Positions 1 to 10,100 of a DNA stretch of 64,000 nt are shown here, in pieces; the stretch's first letter is position 1; the number at the start of each line of letters is the position of its first letter. The DNA comes from Beroe forskalii (lineage: Eukaryota; Ctenophora; Nuda; Beroida; Beroidae). The notes beneath the pieces are model-generated. The model had not been told where the DNA came from and made no database searches. It saw nothing but the letters and a program-made list of their open reading frames with translations. The DNA is taken from the NCBI GenBank assembly GCA_011033025.1, contig WFMF01000234.1, forward strand, positions 193,817 through 257,816. The letters are read 5' to 3'. Made by a program: the position numbers and the translations under genes.

Positions 1-47
1 TCATCGTATAGCCCATCATCATATTATGATGATGGGCTAAACGATGA
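1..47. repeat. Near-perfect palindrome at the window edge
   Basis: The first 47 bases fold back on themselves: TAGCCCATCATCATA faces TATGATGATGGGCTA across a one-base centre, with TCATCGT and ACGATGA outside. It may be the end of a foldback element that continues left of the window. No coding potential. Confidence 0.7.
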
Positions 48-282
48 TAAAAAAACCAGAATTTGGGTTTTAGTGGTTATTTTAGGGCAAAAATCCCCGA
101 TCGGGCAACTGCTTGAAATATTTATGTCCAAAGGGCCGGTTAAAAAAGGCCGGCTAAAAGGAAAGAAGAAAAAATCTATATTTTTTACCAAAGTGGGGTG
201 TGGCTTATTTGGCCTGTGAAAAATCAAACTTGGAGCGGATTCTGTCAGGTGCATTGTGAAATTTAAAAACCTTACACTGAAC

Positions 283-437
283 CCACGTGAAACCACCCAA
301 AACGAGCGGAACCACCCACACCCATCCAAAATATAAATTTTGGGTGGTTTCGGATCGGTTCGGGAGGTTTTAGGTGGGTCCGATGGTTACTTGAGACCAA
401 ATCCGGTGGGTTCGGGGTGGGTTGGGTGGTTTCGAAT
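283..437. repeat. GGTTTCGGGT-type satellite, short array
   Basis: Degenerate repeats of GGGTGGTTTCGG and its complement AACCACCCAAAA turn orientation around an AT-rich centre (CCAAAATATAAATTTTGG). The array ends just before CTTTTAGTATCGACGA. The same satellite and almost the same end sequence (CTTTTAGTATCAACGA) recur at 36.72-37.43 kb, so these are two members of one family with a shared boundary. Confidence 0.75.
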
Positions 438-2054
438 CATTACTGCTTTTAGTATCGACGAGAGGAGCTTTTGCCCATGAAGCCAGGCGGTGTAATATGA
501 CAAGACCCGGCCACTTAATACTATGGTATAACTCTTTTACCCTGAACCGGCTATTACTCACGCGCAGTCTACACCTAACCTCATATTATACAAATTAACC
601 GTTAGTTACTATCAGCTGAATAATTGAACACTATGATAGGGGTGCTATTTGAATAGCGTTCACTTACTAAATGTATCACGTATTTCTTACATCACGACAA
701 TTAGGAGTCTAAACGACCAGCACACAGTTACCCGGATAAAATAGGCGGTGTCACCATGAATATGATTATGGCGCAAAGTGGGGTGTTCGTTTGAGCTGAC
801 TATTTCCGGCGACAACCTCTCCTAATTTAACCAGGGTGCAGGTAACTGGTAAGCATGTTAACGAACACAGCACTAAATTACCTTTAATTTCAACTTTCAA
901 GGACTGTTCTTACGATACACCTATTCTGGGCACGATAAATAAACGGCTTGTTACATCATGTAAAACCACCGTAATTAAATGTTATGAATGCGCATAATTA
1001 TATTATCCGGGAACGATTATCCGATAATTGCGCTAAACTGTCATGATGGTAACACTTCATAACATAATCTAGTGCCGTGTTTTTACTTTTTATTAAAGAT
1101 CAAATTATAACACGCGTGTGGATCAAAGTAAAAATAATTACATGAAACTATCAATAATTACAGGCTCAGTTTAGGCAGACCTCGATCATCATCATTTTAT
1201 ATCATAAGAATTCTAAACATTAAAGCTTGGTAACAACATATTTTATTATACAGCTTTTACACTAGATCATAATGTATTTATATATTTGCAAAACAATGCG
1301 TTGTTCATTTCATCAGTGTACACCGAGTGTCCAAAGTACATAAACAATGTAGTGTGAATGTATTCAATAATGAACATGCTGTGTATAAACCTCAACTCAA
1401 ACTCACTTTCCTTAAAATTCCCTGTGAATTGTAAACACAGCTAAACATGCGTATTCATTACATCACCCGAATATCAGCTCACTCACAGTGTTCGAAGGTA
1501 AGACCAATCAAATCGCATGATCTGTCTGGTACTGCACGCTCATTGGTCGATCCTTGGAGTGGGTAAACCGCTTAATATAGAAGTACACATGAAAGATTTC
1601 AAGACTAAATGAACTTCGCATACTTTAATAGAAAGAGTATTCGTTAAAAATCGTGACAATACAAAACACTGTCATGATGGAATTTAAACGAAACACTGCA
1701 GAGATACACACACGCGTATACATACATATATAGTTCATATTAATATCTACCCCGACACTCTAGGGTTCACATAACCTAGAGGGATAACAAGGCTCATGTT
1801 GCGAAAAGCGTCGTCGTAGTGAAATCTATATTATGAGCTTCACTGAAAAGATCATGATGAAAGCACAATGCACGATGTACTTCCTTAATAGGGGACATGA
1901 TGGACTAAAATCCGATATTTCTAAAAAAAACTTTAAATTTTCAAAATAAACCGTCATCATTATTATCGTTATCATCACGCATACAAGTTTATATCACTAT
2001 AATATAATCGAAAGAGGTTTTTATAGTAGGAGCCAGAATGTTTTTTAATCAAAA

Positions 2055-2093
2055 GTTCGGTGCCCATCTATGGTGAATAGATGGGCACCGAAC
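2055..2093. repeat. Perfect 17-bp-arm hairpin
   Basis: GTTCGGTGCCCATCTAT and its exact reverse complement ATAGATGGGCACCGAAC are separated by five bases (GGTGA). Flanks are AT-rich and there is no T-run typical of a Pol III or bacterial terminator. Possibly a template-switch product or the core of a small foldback element. Confidence 0.85.
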
Positions 2094-2808
2094 AAATTTG
2101 AATCCTAGCTCATTGAAATTAAAATTGTCCGAATATATTTTTTTAATCGTTTATAGTAGTCTCACGACAGGTACAGAGCGATTTGAACTGTCAATCTATT
2201 TGTATAAATGCGTGTAGTTGGCGCGGTTTATAACAGGTGTTTGTTATGACAAACATTGCAATTTGATACCCATTTAAAAGCAAAACAATGCATCCTTTTG
2301 ATTTGCGTTACAAAAATGCGAATATCTCCGAGTTTTATCGAGCAAACTTGATGAAACTTTCAGGATATCTAGAGCTTGATAAAAGTTTATTATTATTAAA
2401 AGCATGATCCCAGTGAAGTTTAGATTATTGTTGAGTCCCAGAAGTAGAGTTATGAGCGAAAAACCAGTTTTAGGGGATGAATTTAAAAGCTCGAAGATCA
2501 AATATTTTCTCGTTCAGTTCGACGATTATCTTAGGAAAACCCCTTTTTTCTACCACCCAGCAAACAATCGCGGGTTCCTAGTGAGTCAGTTATTGTGGGA
2601 GAGCAAAGGCTCCTACTTATAAGTACCTCTTTCGATTACATTAATAGATATTTTATTAAATCATTTTCCTTAATTCCAGCGCATTAATCTTCGGAGAGGT
2701 AAAATAGTACATGCTCTGCTAAAATTGTGTAAACTATACAAACACACATAGCATGGGCCAATCCACACGTCACTGCGTAATGGGGAGTCACACACAGGAA
2801 TAGGGGCT

Positions 2809-3060
2809 CAGTGACGTCACTGTCAAAGCTGATAATAGTGAGTTGACAACGCCAGACTGCTAATTCATTGTGTGCAACCAATACTGCATCGCATTGTGAG
2901 CAATTCCCGTCCTCCATCGACGAATATTGATTAATATATATCACTTGGAACCCTGATCATCTTTATGTAATTAAAGTCGTAACCAAAAAGGGCTAAAAAC
3001 TGTGATCTGTCTTGCGAAGTGTATATAATATCTTGTTCTCTGTAATAAACAGGCAGCAAG
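2809..3060 (+). promoter_or_regulatory. Promoter-like patch (CRE palindrome, TATA, AATAAA)
   Basis: A 14-bp palindrome CAGTGACGTCACTG at 2809-2822 contains a consensus CREB/ATF site. About 200 bases on come GTATATAATA and then GTAATAAACAGG. TATA followed closely by AATAAA resembles an LTR promoter/R region, but I see no paired LTR, primer site or target duplication, so a solo LTR remains a guess. No gene starts nearby on the plus strand. Confidence 0.25.
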
Positions 3061-3119
3061 AATTCAGTACTTGCAGTTAACTTGCAGCTATAAAATCAAG
3101 TTCTACAACAGTTTCCAGC

Positions 3120-4035
3120 AGCAAAGGGGATACATGGAATGTAGTGTCACGACAGGAGGTGATGCATGGAATGTGGTGTCATGACAGGAGGTGATGCATG
3201 GAATGTGGTGTCAAGACAGGAAATGAAGCATGGAATGTGGTGTCATGACAAGAGGTGATGCATGGAATGTGGTGTCATGACAGGAGGTGATGCATGGAAT
3301 GTGGTGTCATGACAGGAAGTGATGCATGGAATGTGGTGTCATGACAAGAGGTGATGCATGGAATGTGGTGTCATGACAAGAGGTGATGCATGGAATGTGG
3401 TGACACGACAGAAAGTGATGCATGGAATGTGGTGTCACGACAGGAAGTGATGCATGGAATGTGGTGTCATGACAGGAAGTGATGCATGGAATGTGGTGTC
3501 ATGACAGGAGGTGATGCATGGAATGTGGTGTCATGACAGGAAGTGATGCATGGAATGTGGTGTCATGACAGGAAGTGATACATGGAATGTAATGTGACGG
3601 CAGAAGTGATGCATGGAATGTGGTGTCATGACAGGAAGTGATGCATGGAATGTGGTGTCAAGACAGGAAGTGATGCATGGAATGTGGTGTCATGACCGGA
3701 AGTGATGCATGGAATCCATGCGGTGTCATGACACGAGGTGATGCATGGATGTGGTGTCACGACAGGAAGTGATGCATGGAATTTGGTGTCACGACACTTG
3801 ACACGAGGTGATGCATGGAATTTGGTGTCACGACAGGAAGTGATTCATGGAATGTGGTGTCATGACAGGAGGTGATGCATGGAATGCGGTGTCATGACAG
3901 GAGGTGATGCATGGAATGTGGTGTCATGACAGGAAGTGATGCATGGAATGTGGTGTCATGACAGGAGGTGATGCATGGAATGTGGTGTCATGACAGGAAG
4001 TGATGCATGGAATGTGGTGTCACGACAGGAGGGCT
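3120..4035. repeat. 32-bp minisatellite, about 28 copies
   Basis: Tandem units of GATGCATGGAATGTGGTGTC followed by ATGACAGGAAGT. Units differ by point changes (ATGACAGG/ACGACAGG, GGAGG/GGAAG) and a few indels near 3.6 and 3.7-3.8 kb. It lies downstream of the CSNK1G exons seen in this window. Short frames through it are by-products. Confidence 0.95.
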
Positions 4036-4489
4036 TGCATGCAGGGAGCGGTCGCACTGTTGCAGCAACATTTCTGTAATTGAAGCAGGTGGATCGTTGA
4101 GTTATACTATATTTGTTGGGATGTGCTTTTCTTTTTCTTCTTTTTCTTCTTCACAAAACAGCAGAACCTGAAATTAAAGCACAATAATAATATTTTCAAA
4201 TTTTAGTTCGAATAATATTTCCATTTTTCATCGAGAAGTTTCTCAACCTAAAGACTAAATATTATGCTTGAGTACCTGTTACATTATATAATACTGTTAC
4301 ATGCATAAGGAACATATTTTTGTATCACAGATAAAAGTGTAAATTTTACGATGATAAGTCCAATGTTATATGAATTCGCTCAACAAAAGCAACAGAGAAG
4401 ACAAGACCCAAGTGAGAGAGGCCACCAAACCTGCAAACCACTTCTAAGTGAAGATTCGCACAATAAAGCAAATAACGTGGTCAGACCTT

Positions 4490-4590
4490 GTTCTATTACC
4501 TATTCTATTTCCTCACCTCGTTCTATTTCCTCGCCTCGTTCTATTTCCTCACCTTGTTCTATATTTCCTCACCTCGTTCTATTTTCGCTG
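4490..4590. repeat. 18-bp tandem repeat, about 5 copies
   Basis: Repeats of CTCGTTCTATTTCCTCAC, pyrimidine-rich on the plus strand. Overlapping open frames on the plus strand through it are repeat artefacts. Confidence 0.85.
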
Positions 4591-4975
4591 GAGGAGTCTG
4601 CTTGGGCGGGGGCAGCCCCGGGGGTGCCCCGGGCCTGGACGGCAGGAGAGAGCTGCATCGTCTCGCGTATCTCCCCGTTTGGCGTAGCGTTGTGGGGGGT
4701 GTGGTGTCGTGAGTCGGTAGGGTTGCCCCATTCACTCTCCCGCGTGAGGAGATGCTGTAATGAAAAGTTGTGCTTAATTAAGAGTGTTTTAAAAACTGCA
4801 CTGAAAGAAACTAAACACTCTAAATAGTTTCGGGGCAAGCTACACTGTGGACAATGGACATCATGGTTACTGTTAAGATGATGTTTACAACACTGCACAC
4901 GGGGTTCGGTCACATATCACAACTCTCGGGGACTTTTAGAGGAATTACAATCACTAGATGGGTACATAGCAACGG

Positions 4976-5377
4976 ATTAAGAAGTTGAAGGAGGAGAATG
5001 ACAAGCTGTCAGCCAAACTGATCTAAGATCACGAGGAAGTGATTGAACTCCACCGAAAGATTAAAACGATATGGGAGCAGGATATAAAGGGACTGAAGAC
5101 AGAAGTGGAGACAGCAACTTTGACACCGCAGTCAAAATGTCGTGAGGCAGCATCATCGCCGTGGGAAGTGGGTTTACAAACAAAATCTGTGTCTATATCA
5201 AAAGTGTGTACTGCGTGTGCTACCCACCACTTTTCCAGACCAGTCGAATTTGCCGTCGAGAGGGAATCCGCTTCGTTCGTAAAGGTCTTGGAAGAGTCTT
5301 CGCAGGTACGCGTAGTCCGGAACTTCGAAGAAGTCAAGGTTCCTAACATAGTGGAGGTAGGTGCAGAATTCCGCTGA
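4976..5377 (+). pseudogene. Coiled-coil ORF remnant, copy A
   Basis: The frame reads RIKKLKEENDKLSAKLI, meets a stop, then continues DHEEVIELHRKIKTIWEQD and on to a C-terminus ending [12 protein letters not shown]. Leucines and isoleucines at heptad spacing suggest a short coiled coil. The downstream 112-residue frame is open from 5039 to 5377. A paralogue at 37432-37832 keeps the last 60 or so residues in frame with mostly conservative changes, so this was probably once a real coding end, of a host gene or of a repeat family. I do not recognise the protein. It sits at the left border of the segment duplicated at 37.4 kb. Alternative: chance open frame in a duplicated non-coding segment. Confidence 0.4.
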
Positions 5378-5760
5378 ACAGAAGAATTAATCAGGATTAA
5401 ATAGGAATAAGGATAGGTAATCTAAGATATACCTATCATCAATCACATTCTTTGTCGCATTCAAGTTTCAATGTATCATGTTGAGTGAGTCTGCTTTGCA
5501 CGAATTAATGCAAAGCAAGGTTTAGAGTGTATAATTACACAAAGCAATTGGGAATCGTTTGATAGTAATTTCAAGTTTTAGCTAAAATTATACTACTGAC
5601 AGGGGAAGTTTGCACATAACTCCTCTATCTCTGTTCTTCGTTTAGTTTCTCCAATCTTCTGATATCGCTCTTTCAATGTATCCGCCTGAAGCATAGGGAT
5701 TGTCTTGTGCGTGTGCATTTTTGGACCACATAAAGAAAGGACTACATAAAGAAAGGTCCT

Positions 5761-5795
5761 GTGAGCACGACTACGGAACGCGTAGTCGTGCTCAC
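5761..5795. repeat. Perfect 15-bp-arm hairpin, private to copy A
   Basis: GTGAGCACGACTACG faces CGTAGTCGTGCTCAC across GAACG. The homologous place in copy B (about 38.2-38.4 kb) has different, non-palindromic sequence, so the hairpin arose or was lost after the duplication. Confidence 0.85.
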
Positions 5796-6284
5796 TTTAA
5801 TTATTGTGCGATTTTAGCTTTTTAAGTGTTCAAGATCAATTTCATCGAGTATCATTTAAATCAGTGAACTGCCATATTATAGGGCAGTCGATCTGGTTTG
5901 CACATAAGGTATTTCGACCCCACTGATAATTAGGTTGTGTAGAGTAGCCTGAAAAACTCAATGGATATCCTAGGTGAAGAGAATTAGAACGGTGAGGTTC
6001 AGTAGACAAATCTATTGTGACAGATTATAAACTAGACTAACATCATGTTGAATAGATAAGCTTGTGTCACGTGCACGACAAGTGAGATGCTTGACGTGCA
6101 AACTAACAATTTCTAATACATCGAGTTCAATACAATGGTTTTAACACCTATAAAAGGCTCGGCAACGTCAATACGATTATCTCATCTTAGAGTAACCACC
6201 CATACTACAAACTACTGATTCATTTAGTTCAAATTACCTTAGTACAGTATATTCTACAGGTAACTCGGTAATCTGCCGATGCAC

Positions 6285-6475
6285 ACCTAAAGTGCAACCT
6301 AGGCCTAGGCACACCTCGGGCACAAGACGTATCTGGGCACAAGACATATCTGGGCACTAGACATATCTGGGCACAACCACCTGGGGCACACTTAGGACAC
6401 AAAATATACCTGGGGCACAGTTCTCGGGCACCCTGGGGCACAGATCTCGGGCACACCTAGGGTTCACTAAGGACA
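6285..6475. repeat. Degenerate GGGCAC repeat
   Basis: Short imperfect repeats such as ATCTGGGCACAAGACAT and CTGGGGCACA. The homologous stretch in copy B (38840-39020) is present with fewer units, so the array has changed length since the duplication. Confidence 0.75.
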
Positions 6476-7123
6476 TAAATAATATTTGGTCTTAACCACA
6501 GGGGCCACATCTTGGTTGAATTCATCATGAAACTCAGACAATGATAGATGCGCGATTTTTTGTACCAGTATTAGGTAGTCCAGCGAGTACCGACAAGTTC
6601 TGAGCTAATCTATAAATAAATACATAACGTTGACTCAAAAACTATTTCATCCATCGTTAAATCATCGTTATCTTTCCGGAAAACTAGTGGTTAACATTAA
6701 AAGATTTCGGCCAATTATCCTGATCATGTGTTTCGTAAGAGCCTGTGTATTTACTCAAGTCTCAATTATAATTGTACTACAAAACCACCAATCTACACAA
6801 TTCACTAAAAATGTAGGAGAACACTGTACATTACAAGATGAGTACTAGTAGCTTATAATTGCATTTACAACTCAACAGAAGTTTTTAGATATATTTCATG
6901 ATAGATGCTCAAATTATAGTTTTACTCGACCTGAACTTATTATAGGCTGATAATTAAATTTAATTTAACAGTGAGTGAGAAGATGCAAAATAGTTTGAAA
7001 ATCTCATCGAATCTCAAAAGGCCAGCACAACAACTAGTACCACTACTACTGTGATAGGAGACAGGTTAATTAAATAGTCATGAAATGGCAGTTCACTACC
7101 AGCAATATCAGCGTCTCGCTAAC

Positions 7124-10100
7124 CTTGAGTCCCTGCCACGGCAGACCGCCTCGAAGGAAATACATGAACATGTAGCCCAGCGCTTCCAGATCGTCCCTTC
7201 TGCTCTGCTCTGAAAAAAAAACACGATTTAAACCACTACACTTATAAAGAAACACCAGAATTAAGCTTCTAATAGCCAGGTATGTCACATGTTACTGCAG
7301 TAGAATTATCATACTTTGCAGATTGCACATTTAATTTTACTGTGCAAATGGTCCGTTTATTAAAATCTGCGTTTAATTCTACTCATCTTATCTTACTATA
7401 TATAATGCGTGTTGTTAATATATATATGTGGTTGGCAGGCGTTAGCAAATTCAAGTAGGCAACGAAATTATTTTTTAGTCGTGTTGCAAAAACTTTATAA
7501 TAAATCAGAAAAATAATGAGAAATTTTTTCGGCCACCCTGAGGGGCGTGGGAGGCCACGCCCTTTTTTTCGCAAAAGTTAAACTTTCGAATTTTTTCAAA
7601 ATTCCTTCGCCATCGAGTTGCTTATGATGAATAAAAATTTTGAGAATTTTGTCTGAATTATTGGGTCACCCTGAGGGGCGTGGTAGGCCACGCCCTTTTT
7701 TTCGCAATAATTAAACTTTCGAATTTTTTCAGAATTCCTTCGCCATCGAGTTCCTTATGATGAATACTAATTTTGAGAATTTTGTCCGAATTATTGGGTC
7801 ACCCTGAGGGGCGTGGAGGCCACGCCCTTTTTTCGCAAAATCAAAGTTTCGAATTTTTTCAAAATTCCTTCTATGGAGTTGCTTATGATGAGTAAAGGTT
7901 TTGAGAATATTGTCGGCAATATTGGTTACCGTTGGGGGCGTGGGAAGCTTTTTTTCACAGAAATTTAAGTTTCGAATTTCCCCTCCAAACTCGCACGGTC
8001 AAATCACTGTAAGGGACATGTGGCCATTAGCTCATGCGGCTGCCATCATTCGCCGTCCGTAGGACGGGAACCGACTAGTACACATAATCCTTGCTGCAAG
8101 TTTAATTTGCTAATTACTCATGTAATGAGTATTAATGAAGGGGATATATCCCCTGAATATTCTGTTCTTGCGTTTATAATTCTAATTTATTATACAAATC
8201 ATGATCTTCTGTTATAAACAACTATAGAAACATAGAATCCATCACGATCTTCTGATGTAGAATTACAATATTATATACGGTATATAATGCGTGTGTTCGT
8301 GTGCAGCATGTTAGCGTGTGACGATATATTCGAATATAATATAATTCAAATGAAACTCTACAGCATGATCTACATTATACCGCAATAGGGCATTACGTTT
8401 TAGAGCTGTTCCTCAGATCTCACTCGATTTTATGGTATTATTAGCAGGCCCAGTGGGAAGGCTAAAACTTTAATACATTATAGCGGTGCTACGCGCCGCC
8501 TCATTTGCAAAATCCTACCAAAAGCCCGCAAAATGACGCAATTTAAAAGAGGAACTGATGGTGTCGTTGTCAGAAGGCGCAAAGGTAACACTTACTGTTC
8601 AGGTTCAAATAGACGGGGTCGGACGATTGCAGTTTTTGGATTTTTAGAACAGTGGGGGACAGTTATTTAACACCTTGCCCGTAAAAAGAAACTTGAAAAT
8701 TTTGAAAATATCTAAATCATAATCAAATGAAAATTCATTTATTTTGTTCTAATTCTACAGCAATCAAGCAGAAATCTGAAAGCTTTGCCGACTGTTTTCT
8801 GTAAGCTGAATGAACTGTATCCCGTGTGACTGTTTAGGTTTGAGATATCATTCACTCGCGTCTCGCAGCACATTGGAAATAGCACGGGATTCGAGTCGGG
8901 ACCTGTCGATCACATGCCAAGCACATAACTATTAAATCACGCCTTAGAAATTTATCCTCCGCTAACGGGCTGTTACTCACCCCTCCCTAGATGGGTTGAT
9001 ATGCTCATGTAGCGAGCAGTGCCCGTCAAGGACTTGTGCTCTCTGTACGGGATGTGTTTCTTGGTGTCCGGGTCGATGTACTCCTTGGCTAGACCGAAGT
9101 CGATGATGTGGATGATGTCTTGGTTCTTCATACCCAGACGACCGATAAGGAAGTTCTCTGGCTTTATGTCACGGTAAATGAGCTTCCTGCTGTGTACCAC
9201 CTCGATTCGTTGCAGCTGAAACAAAACGGTTTATAGTTAGCTTATCATATTACCTTGAATTACGAAGACATACAGCATTGGAATTAGCTGAATAAAAGTA
9301 TATTTTATTCGGGTGTTTTCGCACGGCACTCGGCAGTGCGTTGTGAATTCCACATTGCGATGTACAGTTCGTCACATGTGTTAACACGTAGTTATTTATT
9401 TCATTAACTTGTGAAATACACAGAGGACAGTATAATATACGGACTCTTAGTATGTATTTTGTGTGTAAAGCATGCTCAGATTTCACAAAGACACACACAC
9501 ACAAACACACACAGTACACACACCTCAAGTCTCAGGACCTGCGAATGATTTAAACACTTGAAAACCGGTTAATTTAATAAACCGAGATAACATGTACATG
9601 GCTGAAAAAAGTGTCCAATTGGGTGTGCGCCAATGAAAGTTCACCCATATGTGTGATTCCGATGAGGGGATTGATGAAGACGGGCATTTTACAGTGCGTG
9701 AATTTATTTTTATTGAATTTCTGTCAAAAATCCGAAGTACAATATATTTACGAACATTAATACCTGCCACAGCTTACTCTATTTCAATGAATAACGGACG
9801 CTTAGCTTACCAATTCCATGTGTGTGTTACCAATACCATGTGTGTGTTACCAATACCATATGTGTGTGTTATCAAAACCATGTGTGTGTTACCAATACCA
9901 TATGTGTGTGTTATCAAAACCATGTGTGTGTTACCAATTCCATGTGTGTGTTACCTATATCCATGTGTGTGTTACCAATACCATGTACATGTGTGTTACC
10001 TATATCCATGTGTGTGTTATCAATACCATGTACATGTGTGTTACCTATATCCATGTGTGTGTTACCAATACCATGTACATGTGTGTTACCTATAATATCC

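Larger units (their letters stand above)
438..3119. other. Intergenic sequence without recognisable gene
   Basis: AT-rich sequence with only short, unconvincing open frames. It holds one strong hairpin (2055-2093) and a promoter-like patch (2809-3060), listed separately. I recognise no exon, RNA gene or complete transposon here. The missing downstream exons of CSNK1G (after the exon at 7124) were looked for by eye and not found. Confidence 0.6.
5050..9215. repeat. Segmental duplication, copy A
   Basis: This stretch is repeated in the same orientation at 37436-50282. Matching landmarks: 5053/37436, 5907/38461, 6600/39208, 7064/40620, 7242/40785, 8100/49380, and exon 8981-9215 against about 50095-50282. 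Copy A lacks the 0.94-kb and 8.45-kb insertions of copy B and so shows both empty sites (around 7030 and 7242-7249). Copy B lacks the 5761-5795 hairpin. Confidence 0.9.

Noticed and set aside
2966-3110. Possible solo LTR (TG start, TATA, AATAAA, CA end)
   Set aside because: No matching flanking duplication, no second LTR and no primer-binding site; kept only as a weak promoter-like patch.
3120-4035. CRISPR-like regular array
   Set aside because: Units are contiguous 32-mers without unique spacers, in eukaryotic DNA; an ordinary minisatellite.
8850-8945. tRNA- or SINE-like stretch on minus (GGCGTGATTTAATAGTTATG ... CTCGAATCCC)
   Set aside because: It has a B-box-like CTCGAATCC and an A-box-like start, but acceptor and T-stem do not pair. 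It may be a decayed tRNA-derived SINE; not strong enough to list.
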